Assembly (NCBI RefSeq): GCF_000276665.1
Contig: NW_004955466.1
Location: 7,096,081 to 7,160,080, forward strand
Direction of reading: 5' to 3'
Length of the DNA: 64,000 nt
Origin: Chinchilla lanigera
Taxonomy: Eukaryota > Chordata > Mammalia > Rodentia > Chinchillidae
Positions 23,165 through 34,469 of this stretch are shown piece after piece. The notes beneath the pieces are model-generated. The model did no database searches. It worked only from the letters and a program-made list of their open reading frames with translations, and was not told the origin of the DNA. Within the stretch, counting starts at the first letter, position 1; every line of letters begins with the position of its first letter. The translations under genes and the position numbers were made by a program.

Positions 23165-24084
23165 AATAATTTTCCTAATTTAGTTTCATATCCCAACAAT
23201 GGAACATCTGACAAAAAAGTAAGGTCTAATATATGTTTGGAAAGGCATAGTTTTTACAGTTATCCTAGAAACAGGTACATAGGTATTTGGAATGCCATTG
23301 ATTAGAAGAAACTTCCTTTTTACTTTGTTTCCTGAAGAAGAGAGTTTGAAATTCAAAGTTTATGGAGGTAGAAGCTCAAAATCAGGTAGCTGGTGGGTGT
23401 AGTATCTTCTCAGATAGCTGGGGATTCTAATTTGCTCTGCAAGAGACCTGGCTGCTTGCCAGGTTCCCCCAATTTCATCTCTGTACCTTAAGTTTCCTCA
23501 TATTTTCCTTGTCAACCATCTTATCTCCTGTACTTGCCATACCAGCTTATGTTATATGAACTGGAAAAAATAAAACTGCACAGTGTCAGCCTTAATTAAT
23601 TTCATTCTGAAATGGAAGTGTGAAAGCATACATCCCTTCTTCTAGTCTTTCCATCCTTTACCTTACTTTCTGTCCCACCTGAGTCTTCTACACGCCATCA
23701 ACACTGCTGTTAATTCTCACTGTATCCTTCCTTCTTCCATTCTCTCCTATTACTTCAATTCAGGCCCATGTGCCTATGTCAAGTCTCTCTCTGTCACACA
23801 CAACACCATGCCATCCCTGGAAAGTGGAAGTGGGGCCATTAACACAAGTACTAATAGCTCCCAATTGCATAAGCAGAGTCCTTAGACTATCTTTGGCATT
23901 TCCTATCACATGGTAGACAGACTAATTCCAACATCTTATACTGCGAGCAGCTAAGAATGCCTTTTTAGGTGCCAAGGTAAAAAACGTAAGAAGCTTACAC
24001 CAAATCCATAGGGCCATAGGTCATAGGGCGGGAGAGCCTGTAATGTTTTCAGGTAGTTAGGGAAAAGGCTTCAAATTTCTGCAT
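23165..24084. other. Unassigned DNA, possible L2 trace
   Basis: No gene recognised. The pyrimidine-rich stretch 23640-23800, with TTCAATTCAGGCCCATGTGC, recalls part of an L2 LINE but is too diverged for a firm call. Confidence 0.3.
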
Positions 24085-25822
24085 TTCAGGTTTTAAAATT
24101 TAAGTTTATTTTAACAGATCCGTGAAATCTAAAACTGCACATATTTATGAGGTAGCATGAGCTCTTTTGATGACACGTATACATTGCTTCATGTTTAAAT
24201 TAGGTGAGCATTTCCTGTCTCCTCATTTATCATTTCTTCATGGTGGAAATATTCAAATTCCTTTCTTACAGGTTTTCTGAAATATATAGTACATCGTCAC
24301 TGTCTGTAGTCACTCTACTGTGCAGTAGTGTATGGGAACTTTTTACTCCTGACTGTGACTTCGTACTCATTGGTTAACTGCTCTCTATCCTTCTCTCCCT
24401 CAGACTCTGATAACCACCAGTGTGTTTGCAGCTTCTACAAGAATCCCCTTAAGAATGAAATCATGCAGTACTTGCCTTTCTGTACCTGGCTTAATTTAGT
24501 CACCACAATGATCTCTATTTCCCTTCCTGGTGTTGCAAATGACGTCATTTCATTATTTTTCATAGCTGAATAGGATTTTATGCTGTTCTTGCAGCACATA
24601 TTCTTTATTCACTCACGAAGTAATAGGCATGCATGTTGTTTCCATTCTGTGGTGTGAACAGTGCTGCAGTGTGCAGGGGCGCAGACATCTCTTGTGCACA
24701 GTAATTTCATTACCTTTTGATACACACTCAGAGTGGCAGTGCTGGATCCTCTGCTAGTTCTTTTTTAAAATTTTAGAGGAAACCTCATATTGGTTCTCAT
24801 AACGGTTGTACTAGGTTAAATTGTCCAAACAGTATGTAAGTCTTCTCTTTCTCCACATGCACTTATTGTCCTCTGTGTTTTTAATAATAGCCATTCTGAA
24901 CTGAGTGAGGAGTTAGGTCATTGGTTTTGTATCACATGTTCTTGTTAATTGGCGATGTTCAGCATTTTTTCCTGTATCTATTGGCCATTTGTATGTTTTC
25001 TTTGGGGAAATATCTACTTATGTCTATTGATCATTTTTACTTGAATTATTTTTCTGGAATTGAAGTTTTGAGATTCACTATCCATTCTGGATAGCAACCT
25101 GTTTGTCAGATGCAGTTTGCAAGTATTTTTTCATGCTTGGTAAGTTGTCTTTTCACTCTGTTTCCCTTGTTATTCAGAACGATTTAGTTTGATGAATACC
25201 ATTCATTTGTTTTTGCTCTTGTTTTCCGAGCTTTGGGGAAATCTGTCCAAAAAAATTTGTTAGAATCCCTATGTCCTAAGCATTTCCCCCATTTTTCTTC
25301 TGGGGGTTCTATAATTTTGAATCTTAAGTCTTTCATCCATCTGAGTTGATTTATTGTACCTGGTGGGAGAAAAGGATCTGGTTTCATTCTTATGCATGTA
25401 GATATCCAATTTTCCTAGTACCATTTATTGAAAAAACTGTCTCTTCCCTTTACTATGATCATAGCACTTTTGTTGACGATCAGTTGGTAAGAGACATGTG
25501 GTCTTCTAGGCTCTCCATTCCACTGGTCTATGAGTCTGTTTTATAAAAATATCACACTGTTTTGATTACTACAGCTTTGCCATTTATGTTGAAGTCAGAC
25601 AGTATAATGCCTCCTAGGAGCTTTGCAGTTTTTTTTCCCAGTATCACTTTAACTACTTAGAGATTTTTATGGTTCAATATAAATTTTAAGATTGTGTTTT
25701 CCAATTCTGTGAAGAATCTCATTGGTATTTTGATAGAGATTGTGTTCAATCTGTAGATCACTTTAGAAACCATAAACATTTTAACAATATTATTATTCTA
25801 ATCCAGTAATACAGGGTATTGT

Positions 25823-25824
<2 letters not shown>

Positions 25825-25864
<40 letters not shown>
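25825..25864. repeat. (GT)n microsatellite
   Basis: Twenty uninterrupted GT units next to a B1 poly-T start, inside an old L1M. A likely polymorphic marker. Confidence 0.97.
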
Positions 25865-25867
<3 letters not shown>

Positions 25868-25881
25868 GGTCTGTGGTGTTT

Positions 25882-26041
25882 CTCTTTCTTTCTTTTTTTT
25901 TTTGAAACAGGGTCTCATTACATAGTTCAGAATGGCCTTGAACTCACTATGTGGCCCAGGATTGCCTCAAACTTATGAAAATCCTATTACTTCACTCCCA
26001 AATCCTGGGATTACAGGTGTGCACAACTACAACCAGCTCAG
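25882..26041 (-). mobile_element. B1 SINE inside L1M
   Basis: T-run, then GAAACAGGGTCTCATTACAT, GGCCTTGAACTCACTATGTG, CCTGGGATTACAGGTGTGCA and ACAACTACAACCAGCTC: antisense B1 with the internal duplication. L1M text resumes on the right. Confidence 0.85.
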
Positions 26042-26465
26042 TTTCTTTCAGCAATGTTTTATAACCCTTAGTGTAGAGATCTTTCATCGTTACAGTGAAA
26101 TTTATTCCAAGGCATTTTATTTTTGTAGCTATTTATAAATGTGATTATTTTCTTGATTTCCATTTCAGGTATCTGGTTATTGGTATGTAGCAAAACTATT
26201 GATTTTTTCTTGTTGATTTTTATATCCTGCATCTCTGCTGAATTTATTTATTTGCTCTGATACATTTTTGGGCAGTATATGTGAGCTGGCAGGACTGTAT
26301 CATTTCAAATAACTTCTATGCTTCCACACAAAATATCAAACTAACTGCCATAGAAACTAAGAAGAGAAGTGCTACATGGAATCTATGAAGAGCATGTCAT
26401 CTATTTGAAATACTGACACTGAGGCATTTATCCAGATAGTATAAGAACAGTCCACCCACTTAGTC

Positions 26466-26545
26466 TAGAGCAGTGATGGCAAACCTTTCAGAGATTTCAG
26501 TGGTACAAACAGCACACTGCAGCACACAAGTCATAGATTCAGCAC
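26466..26545. mobile_element. Possible hAT transposon terminus
   Basis: The stretch AGAGCAGTGATGGCAAACCT, then TTCAGAGATTTCAGTGG, resembles hAT-family termini that start CAGTGATGGC.AACC. No matching opposite end or 8-bp duplication was established. It lies just upstream of the ATP5F1A pseudogene and might also be unrelated. Confidence 0.3.
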
Positions 26546-26599
26546 CACTCATCTGGAAGCTGAAGTTGCAGTGAAGACCCTCACCGAGAAGCTGTTAAG

Positions 26600-28740
26600 A
26601 TACTGCTCTTGTACACTGACTTTGCCAGAGCTGTAATAAGCCTAGCGAGCTGGGCTGATGTCTAAAATGGCACAGAATCATCTTGCACATTGCAATGAAT
26701 CTCCATCTTCTAATATCGTAAGGTGTCATTTACTCTCGAAGAGAATACCTTTAAAGCTGATACCTCTGCTGACCTTGAAGAGACTAACTCGTCATGAGTA
26801 CTGGTGATGGCATTGCTCAGGTACTCACACTACAGAACGTTCAAGCAAAAGAAATGGCAGAATTTTCTTCAGGATAAAAGAGCATGGCCCTGGTATTAGC
26901 ACCTGTCAATATTGGTGGTGTCATATTTGAAAATGACAATCTAAAGTAGAAGACATTATGAAGAGGAAAGAAGCCATGGTGGGCAGCTCAGTTGATAAGG
27001 GACTGCTGTCACACACTAAGTAGGCATTCTTGGTAATGCCTTTGATTATAAGGGCCCAGTTAGTTCCAACACCCATAAGCAAGTTGGCCTGAAAGTCCCT
27101 GGAATTATCCTTCATATCTGTTTGTAGCAATACAACAGCCTGGCATTAAGGCTGTGGTTTACCTGTGTCAACAGGTATGGTCAGTGTGAGCCAATTATTG
27201 GTGACTGACAGAACGTTGAAACATTAATTGCTATTTTCGTATATTTCAATGATAAATTTCATGAAAAGATGTTGTACTGTGTCTACATTATTAATAAATC
27301 AAAAGAGCTCTGTTGACCAGTTGAAGAGACTCAAAAAGTGCAAATGTCATAATGGACACCAGTATGGCTTCAGTTCTTCTGATATTGTCCTGTTTCAGGT
27401 CTTGTCTCCTTATTCTGGCTATTTTGTAGGATATTTTAGAGATAATGACAAATATGCTATGGTCATCTATGATGACTTATCTAAACAGGTGGTTCTAATC
27501 ATATATCCCATTGCTCTACCTCTTCCCTGGCTTTGAGGACTATCCTGGAGATAGATTCTATTTGTACTCTTATCTGTTGGAGAGTGTAAACAAAATAAAT
27601 GATTCTTGAGTATTCTCTTCTACACAACTTTTCAGTCATAGAAACACGAGCTGATAATTTATTTGTTTACATTCCAATGAATGTCAGTTCTACCACTTAA
27701 ATGTGGCTGTATCTTCTTGGAAATAGAATAGTTCTGCAAATGCATATGCTCTACTACTAACACTGGCTTGTCTGTGTCCTGCATTGGACCTGCTGCCCAA
27801 ACCATGGCCATGAAGTTGGAGGCAGGTACCTTGGAGCCCTATACCATGAAGTTGTTACTTTTCTCCAATTTTATTCTAGCTTCAATGTTGCCACTCAACA
27901 ACTCTTAAGTCATCTTTGTGTGTCTGCTGGAGCAAGGACAGCATTCTCTCATGGCCACTAAAAGAAAATAAATGGCTGGTATCTATGGTCATGTAACAGG
28001 TAGTTGATACACTGGAGTATAGTAAAATCACAATGTTTATGCATTCTTGACAAGTGTCATCAGCTAACATGCAGTTTTGGTAGGCAGTGTCAAGACTGAT
28101 GAAGATATCTTAGAAAAATCAGATTAAAAGCTGGTAGAGACTTATTATGACTCATTATGGCTTATATCTAGATGTCTCCCTAAAGCCATAGGTGGTGGTC
28201 TCCAAAGGTGGCTGGATCTAGGCTATGTTATACTAGAACTCAAGGTGCATGGCACTAGATTAGGTACTCATTGGTTTGTCATAGTTTTGGGTTTGGATAA
28301 TGGGAAAGCCCACCCTAGGTAGGCGGCATCACCCAAAAGGCTTGTAGCATGGATACAATAAAAAGAAAACGGAGGCTTGCCTGCTCCTGCCTGCCCTGCC
28401 TGGGACTGTTTCTCCTCTGTGATGTGTCTCTGCCACGCCACCGCGCACTGGAGCCAGCTGATTATGGACTGAAACCTCTACAGACTGTGATCAAAAACAA
28501 ACCTTTCCTCCTTTAATTTGTAAGTGTTGGGCATTTTGTCTCAATTATGAGAAAAGAAGCCAAGATAAGTCTGTAACACTCTTCTTGTACTGCAGTGGAG
28601 CTTAAATTCCTATGGATTCACATCAAATACCAGGTTGATTTTGTATTATTTCTTGTACTAATAAGTTCCATTCATAAATGAATTATTTGTAGTCTTAAGG
28701 TGCAGAAGTTATGTTAAAAATAAAGATCCCATAATGTTTA
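26600..28740 (+). pseudogene. ATP5F1A: Processed pseudogene of mitochondrial ATP synthase F1 subunit alpha
   Basis: The parent encodes the alpha subunit of the matrix F1 ATP synthase (about 553 residues). Here the order is kept without introns: ADTSADLEET and DGIAQV near 26757-26820, QAEEMAEFSSG near 26840, and VGLKVPGI near 27080. The nucleotide-binding loop GDRQTGKT survives only as GD, stop, QNVET at 27200-27222. [11 protein letters not shown] and IYDDLSKQ lie at 27400-27488, ATQQLL near 27890, and SKIT near 28020. The coding end GAGCTTAA is at about 28589, with a parent-like 3'UTR and AATAAA at 28719-28724. Stops and shifts are frequent. An LTR (about 28143-28565) splits codons near the end. 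The 5' limit is approximate. Confidence 0.93.
28143..28565 (+). mobile_element. Solo MaLR-like LTR inside the ATP5F1A pseudogene
   Basis: The pseudogene text breaks off at GCTGGTAGAGACT and resumes at AGTCTGTAACACTC, which in the parent are adjacent codons. The inserted 420 bp has ATTATGGCTTATATCTAGATG-like LTR start text and CTGGAGCCAGCTGATTATGG. It ends with ACTGAAACCTCTACAGACTG and a GGGCATTTTGTCTC..GAGAAAAGAAGCCAAGATA end, as in the LTRs at 7.2 and 37.3 kb. Five bases on each side (AGACT and AGTCT) may be a decayed target duplication. The LTR is younger than the pseudogene. Confidence 0.7.
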
Positions 28741-28744
28741 TTGA

Positions 28745-29485
28745 TAAGAAAAGAAAGAAGAAAAATAATTCAAGCAAAATACTTCCAATTTCCTGTGTTT
28801 GTATGAAGAATAGATTTTTTGTGCATGGTAATAGTTTCTTAGTATAAATCTTCACTGACTACAGAGTGAAGGAAAATGGAAAAAAATTAAACCAATGAAT
28901 GAAATAGAAATAGCAAACTTTTGTTTTTATTGAACAAAATGGCACTCACTCTGCTTTCATTAGGAAAATTAGAAAACACTATTTGATGGACCTTTTTGAG
29001 ACTTAGGTTTTAGCTAAGTGCTATTAATTTTATTATTATTGCTATTTAAAAATATTTTATCAGTTTATATCAGTGGTTACCAATGTACTAGAAAATAAAA
29101 TTGAATCAGCTTATTTTCATTATCCCGTTTTCACTTTAACTGGAAAGATTACTGTGTCACAGGACAATAAAATATAAAGGCTAAGAATTATATACAAATA
29201 AAGGTTCATATCAAGTACATAATTTAGCATTTAAAAAATTATGATATACTACACACCTAAAAATATACAATTGTAATACAAGTGAAACCAGCAAAGATAT
29301 TCCATAGTCCATGTAAATGTCAAATTTATATTATTTTTTATGATCTCATTGTTAGTAATCACAATCTCCCCATAAACACACACATACATTTGTGATAAAA
29401 AACATCAAGAACTAATATTAATAACTAGTTTTCCGTTATTTCATTTGCTTAAGTAGGCATATTCAATACTGCCTTCATCTGTGCA
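28745..29485. other. Unassigned AT-rich DNA
   Basis: No gene or confidently named repeat. The A-rich start (AGAAAAGAAAGAAGAAAAAT) may be the decayed poly(A) tail of the ATP5F1A pseudogene. Confidence 0.35.
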
Positions 29486-30402
29486 TTTTTATATACAGAA
29501 TATTTTAACAAAAATTATATATGTGTTACTGAACAAAAACTATGTTTCAAAGAATATATACATTGTGAAATGACTAAATGTAGCTGAGTAACATATGCAT
29601 TACTTCCCACAGTTATATTTTTTTGCGATGATATTTCAATACGGACTCAACATTTTTCAAGAATGTATTGTAATTTTCTTTTGTAAGAATAGGGCAACTA
29701 TAAGTATTTTGAACTTATTTCTCCTATCTCGATGAAATTTGGTATTTTGTGACCAAGATCTCTCCAACTACACTCCTAAACCACCATAACTCTAATAACT
29801 ACCATTCTAGTGTTGATTTCTATGAAATCAACTTTTGCAGATAACATGATACTCTACATAGAAGACCCCGAAAACACTGAAAAACTACTGAATTCAATGA
29901 GCAAATTTAGTAGCATAGCTAGATGAAAAGTCAACACTCAAAAATCAATAGCCTTCCCGTACACGAATAACAAATTCACTGAGAGAGAATTTAGGGAAAC
30001 CACATCCTTCACAATAGCATCCAAAAGAATGAACTATCTAGGAATCAATCTAGTGATCCACATATGAATGAGAGTATACTATGTCATTCTGTGCCTCTTT
30101 CATTTTGCCTAACATAATATCTTCCAAGTAAATCTAGGACGATAGGATTATTTTATTTCCTATGGTTGAATAATATTCCATTATATGTGTGTGTATACAA
30201 CATACACACATATGTGCATTTGCATACATATATTACTGTTTTTGGCCCATTCATTCATCCATGAGCACTCAGGTTGCTTCTATATCTTGGTATTGTTAAC
30301 AGTGACCACATGGAAGTGCAGATATCTCTTCAACATGCTGATTTCAGTTCCTTTGACTGTTAGCCAAAGCTGGATAATACATGGCTCCAGTTTGTATTTT
30401 TT
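29486..30402 (-). mobile_element. L1M 3'UTR, with an inserted L1 patch
   Basis: Antisense L1M 3' text: ACATTGTGAAATGACTAAAT, TAACATATGCATTACTTCCC, AACTACCATTCTAGTGTTGA, then after the patch CTATGTCATTCTGTGCCTCT, GAATAATATTCCATTATATG and TGCAGATATCTCTTCAACAT. The patch (29837-30056) replaces only a few bases of the L1M, so the two halves are clearly one element. A younger L1 begins at about 30405. Confidence 0.8.
29837..30056 (+). mobile_element. Internal L1 reverse-transcriptase patch
   Basis: The plus strand encodes a decayed L1 ORF2 RT piece just after the FADD catalytic box: DNMILYIEDPENTEKLLN, FSSIAR, KVNTQKSIAFPYTNN, TIASKRMNYLGINL. It has neither an L1 3' end nor a poly(A). The minus-strand L1 at 32236-32455 holds the same segment in the opposite orientation with only about five mismatches. 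Junctions show short overlaps (TTT at left, GA at right). Confidence 0.85.
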
Positions 30403-30404
30403 GT

Positions 30405-32572
30405 TCATTTTTTAAAATTTTATTTTAAAGAGAAAAAAAGTAAAACAAAATTTCAAAACAAGATAATAGGAGAATAACAATGATTGATACATTGTGCATT
30501 GCTATCTTTAAATTAGTTATTCGGGTACAAGTTATAGGCATTTAATTGTCCAAGCAATATTAACAAAAATCTTTCAATGAACTAAAAGAAATTAGTAGTA
30601 TAATGATTTTAACTGTATATATGTATTTACTTTTCCTTTTCTTCATTTCTCCTTTCCCCTATCCCAGTTTCTCTTGCTTTTTGAACAATTTCTTCCCATT
30701 TTACAATATCTATTGTACCTTTTGCATCTTATTTACTTGTTCAGATTCTCATATTAGGGAGATAATATGATGTTTACACATGTAAGTCTGATTTATTTCA
30801 CTTATGAATATGGTCTCAAGTTGCATCCATTTACCTATAAAAGTTGCAAGTTTATCTTTCTTTATGGCTGAGTACTCTCCACTGTATAAAAAGACCACAT
30901 CTTTTTTCATCCATTCCTTGTTTGATGGGTATCTGGATTGTTTACAAGATTAAGCTATTACAAATTGTGCTACTATAAACATGGGAGAACATATAACTCT
31001 GTGGTATGATGTTTTTAATTCTTCTGGGATGATACTCAGAAGGGGAATAGCTGGGTGAGATGAAACCTCCAAATCCTAGTTTTTGAGGACACGCCACATT
31101 GATATCCACAGTGGTTCACCAGCCTACACTCCCAACAACAGTGGAGAAGTGTTCTATTTTCCCCACGGCCACTTCACAATTTCTTGTTGGATGATTTCTT
31201 GATAATGGCCATTCTGTAGAGGTGATATGGAATGCCAGTGTTGTTTTAACGTGCATTTCTCAAATGACCAGAGATGCTGAACAGTGTTTCATATATTTAT
31301 CTGCTGTTTGTATTTCTTCATCTGAGATGTGTGTATTAATCTCAAATGCCCATTTTTGGAGGGGTCTTTAAATTTGGGAGGTCTGGTTTTTTTGTTTAGT
31401 TCTTTATATGTTCTTGATAGTAATCCTTTGTCTGAGAACAACTGGCAAACACTTTTTCCTGCATTGTGGGTTGTCTCTTCATTGTGTTGGTGATTCCTCG
31501 GGTGATACAAATCTATTTAATAAGATTAGGTTCCAGTTTTTGATTTTTGTGATAGTTCCTTGTGATTAGGGTTTTATTCATAAAGTCTTTGCCTATACCA
31601 ATGTCTTAAAGAGTTTTATCTACTCTATCTTTCAGTGGATTTAATATTTCTGTTTTAATATTTAGATTTGATCCACTTCAAATTTAGTGTAGTGTATGAT
31701 GAAAGTTGGGTCTAATTTTAAACTTCAGTATGTGCAGAGCCAGTTTTTCTAGCACCATTTCTTAAAGAAGTTATTTTTCTTCCAGGGAAAGTTTTTGACA
31801 CCTTTGTCAAAGAGAAGGTGGTCGATTAAGTCTACAGCTGTTTCTGCATCTTTTAATCTGTTCTCTTGATCTTCAGGTCTGTTTTTTGCCAATACTACAC
31901 CATTTTTATCACAGTAGCTTTAAAGTATAATTTAAAGTCAGGTGTTGTGATGACCCCTGCCTTACCTTTGTTGCCCAGAATTGCCTTTGTTATTTTAGGT
32001 CTCTTCTAGTTCCAAATAAATTTTAGGATTGTTTTCTCTAATTCTGTGAGATATGCTGTTGGAATTTTGACCAGAATTGCATTAAATCTGTATAACACTT
32101 TTGGAAGTATGGCCATTTTTACTATATTGGTTCTTCCTACCCAACAAAAAGGGATACCTTTCTATTTTCTGATTTCCTTTTCAATCTCCTTTCTCAGAGT
32201 AATATAGTTTTCAATGTAGAGGTCTTTTACATCCTTCACTAGATTGATTCCTAGATAGTTCATTCTTTTGGATGCTGTTGTGAAGGATGTGGTTTCCCTA
32301 AATTCTCTCTCAGTGAATTTGTTATTCGTGTACAGGAAGGCTATTGATTCTTGAGTGTTGACTTTTCATCTAGCTATGCTACTAAATTTGCTCATTAAAT
32401 TCAGTAGTTTTTCAGTGTTTTGGGGGTCTTCTATGTAGAGTATCATGTTATCTGCAAATTATGATAATTTAGTTTCTTCCTTTCCTATCCTTATTTCCTT
32501 TTATTTCTTTGTCTTGTTTAATTGCCCTGCCTAAAGTCTTCAGGACTATGTTAAGTAAGAGTGGAGACAGTA
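30405..32572 (-). mobile_element. 5'-truncated L1, RT domain to 3' tail (antisense)
   Basis: The 3' tail (type A) lies at 30405-30600 and ORF2 extends rightwards. Recognisable on the minus strand are, from the right, LSPLLLNIVLKTLGRAIKQD and IEDP.NTEKLLN (RT domain), then TNNKFTEREFRET and FTTASKRMNYLGIN. The more distal part is GQ.EFSNKVS-type text and a Cys/His-poor end with HN.EETTHNAGKSVCQLFSDK. Several stops and frameshifts. It is younger than the L1M pieces that flank it on both sides. Confidence 0.85.
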
Positions 32573-32990
32573 TATAACAAAATCTAAAACAAGCCAGAAA
32601 ATTATATACAGTATATAAATCCTTAATATGTTAATTTTTCCCACATGGTTAAAATTTAAAAGGAGTTAGGGAGAAAATAGAGGAGTAGAAGAGGAAGAGA
32701 TTAGAAATAAGGCTGGAGGACAAAGGGTGGTCATGCTAACTTTGGGAAACTGATGCAGAAGACTGGAGGGAAAGAGAGAAGAAAGAGAGAAAAGAAGAAC
32801 AGAACAGAACAAAAACCATAAAAAGGCTAGAAACAATGTTCACTCTCATATGAAAATATCAAACAATGAAGGAGAAAAATACAAGCAAAAAACCAACAAC
32901 AACAAAAAACCAAAACAAAAGCATAACAACAACAACAAAAAAAAACAAGAGAGAGAAAGAAAAAAAAATCCACTTTCAGATTTGTCTCTG
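32573..32990. repeat. Purine- and A-rich stretch
   Basis: GGAGGACAAAGGG-type purine sequence passes into an A/C-rich block with ACAACAACAA and GAGAGAAAGA units. Open frames on both strands (32846-33089) reflect composition only. It could be part of an L1 5' region, not proven. Confidence 0.5.
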
Positions 32991-33006
32991 TTGTCACTGA
33001 TAGACA

Positions 33007-33105
33007 TGTTTTTTTGTTTTGTTTTGTTTTTGGTACCAGGAATCGAACTCATGACCTCAGGCTTGCCAGGCAAGTGCTTATGCTGCTGAGTTTATCCCCA
33101 GCCCC
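33007..33105 (-). mobile_element. ID-type SINE with target duplications
   Basis: Antisense ID: TTTTGGTACCAGGAATCGAA, CTCATGACCTCAGGCTTGCC and TGCTGAGTTTATCCCCAGCC. Target copies TGTCACTGATAGACA (32992-33006) and TGTCACTGGTAGACA (33106-33120) differ at one base. Confidence 0.92.
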
Positions 33106-33120
33106 TGTCACTGGTAGACA

Positions 33121-33654
33121 ACGTGGGAAGACATAATCCACATCCATGTTGATTTGTCCTAGCAAGCAAGCAGTAGCTTTTTGGCAAGGCAGTGGATAAT
33201 TCAGTGAGCCTGCACCTTCTGGCCAAGAGCAGAGTTATTTGGCCTACAGCCACCAGCGTACCTTTTGGGGACCTGAGCCCAGCTGGGAGCTGCTAGATTC
33301 AGCCAATAGCCAGTCTGAGTTCTGAGCTCAGTCAGCCCCTTTCCAACATGGCTGCTGGCCAATCGCTCTCTCTTGGGGGAGGACTGAGCCCTCAGCACTC
33401 ACCACCAGCTAGTGCAGTCCCTCATGTCCACTGCTCCCCTTCCACAACAGAGACACCATTGTGTCTCTCTGTGGAGGCCTCTGGGGTCACTAGCAGTCAC
33501 CATATGTCTGTAGGTTTGAGTAACTCCTCTCACACAATGAGTCTAGTCTCAGGGAGAATGCACCACCTGCTACCTTCTTTTTCTTTGTTGAAGTTTCTCT
33601 CTTCACTCTCTCTGTGGATTTCACTTTTCACTTCAAATCCTTCCTGAGTCCAGG
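33121..33654. other. Unassigned less AT-rich segment, possibly L1 5' region
   Basis: The stretch contains TTTCCAACATGGCTGCTGGC and a pyrimidine-rich end (CTTCTTTTTCTTTGTTGAAG), features often seen in antisense L1 5'UTRs, and sits among L1 fragments. The open frame 33348-33647 has no motif. The call is an inference from context. Confidence 0.35.
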
Positions 33655-34468
33655 AGATCCACTTCCCTCCTTGTCTTCCTCATGTTGCAGTATTCCATGA
33701 TGTGAAAATACCATTTCCTTTGTCTTTTCATCTGTTGATGGACATACAGGCTGCTTCCAAAATTTAACGATTGTGAATTGTGCTTTCATAAACATGGGTG
33801 TGTATGTACCACTCTAATACTCTAAACTCTTCAGGAAAATCCATATTCTTTTTGATAGTGAATATTCTAGTATATGGGAGATAATATCTTGTGATTTCCA
33901 CTTATATTAGCTGATTATTTCTGATATCAAACAGTTTTAATGTAGCTTCTGGGCATTTGTAAATGATAAATTTGAAAAATGTCTATTAAGATCCTTTGTT
34001 CTTTGATTAGATGGTTTATTTTCTTGCTATTGAATTGAGCTCTTTATATATTTTGATTATTAACCTCTTATCAGACAGATAGCTTTCAAATAATTTTTCC
34101 TGTTTTGTAGGTTGTCTCTTTGCTTTGTTGATTGTTTCCTTTGCTGTACAGTGGATTTTTGGTTTGATATAACACCATTTGTCTATTTTTTTTTCTTTCC
34201 TTCTGTGTGGTTTGGGTTTCTATCCAAATATTTATTTACTAGACCATTGTCATGGAGCTTCCACCTATGTTTTATTCCAATATTTTCATAGTTTTGTGTC
34301 TAAAATTTAAGTCTTTAATTCATTTTGAAATAATTTTTGTATATGATACGAGTGGGGGTCTATTTTCATTCTCTTCCGTATATATATTCAGGTTTTCCAA
34401 CACAGTGTACTGAAGAGGCTGTCCTTTCCCTATTGTATTTCTGGCATCTAGGTCAAAAATCACTTGGT
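33655..34468 (-). mobile_element. L1M, 3'UTR to ORF2 end (antisense)
   Basis: CATCTGTTGATGGACATACA, ATTGTGAATTGTGCTTTCAT, AACATGGGTGTGTATG, TCTTTATATATTTTGATTAT, TAACCTCTTATCAGACAGAT, GTAGGTTGTCTCTTTGCTTT and TTTAATTCATTTTGAAATAA follow the antisense L1M order. It repeats the 3'UTR region already seen at 30060-30400, so it is a separate copy. Confidence 0.8.
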
Positions 34469-34469
34469 G

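Larger units (their letters stand above)
24085..26290 (-). mobile_element. L1M, 3'UTR into ORF2 (antisense)
   Basis: More than 2 kb follows antisense L1M order. The 3' end is at the left (TATTTATGAGGTAGCATGAG), then AAATCATGCAGTACTTGCCT, GAACAGTGCTGCAGTGTGCA and AATAGCCATTCTGAACTGAG. Next come CTTTCATCCATCTGAGTTGA, ATTTCCCTAGTACC-type text, TGTTTTGATTACTACAGCTT and TTGGTATTTTGATAGAGATT. It is interrupted by a GT tract and a B1. The minus-strand frame 25184-25387 is a leftover of ORF2 (LRWMKDLRFK). Dead and old. Confidence 0.85.

Noticed and set aside
27228..27536. 102-codon frame containing IYDDLSKQ
   Set aside because: It is a chance open part of the ATP5F1A pseudogene; stops and shifts on both sides rule out a working protein.
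32846..33089. Lys/Asn-rich and Phe/Leu-rich frames on opposite strands
   Set aside because: Pure composition effect of an A-rich tract plus an ID SINE.
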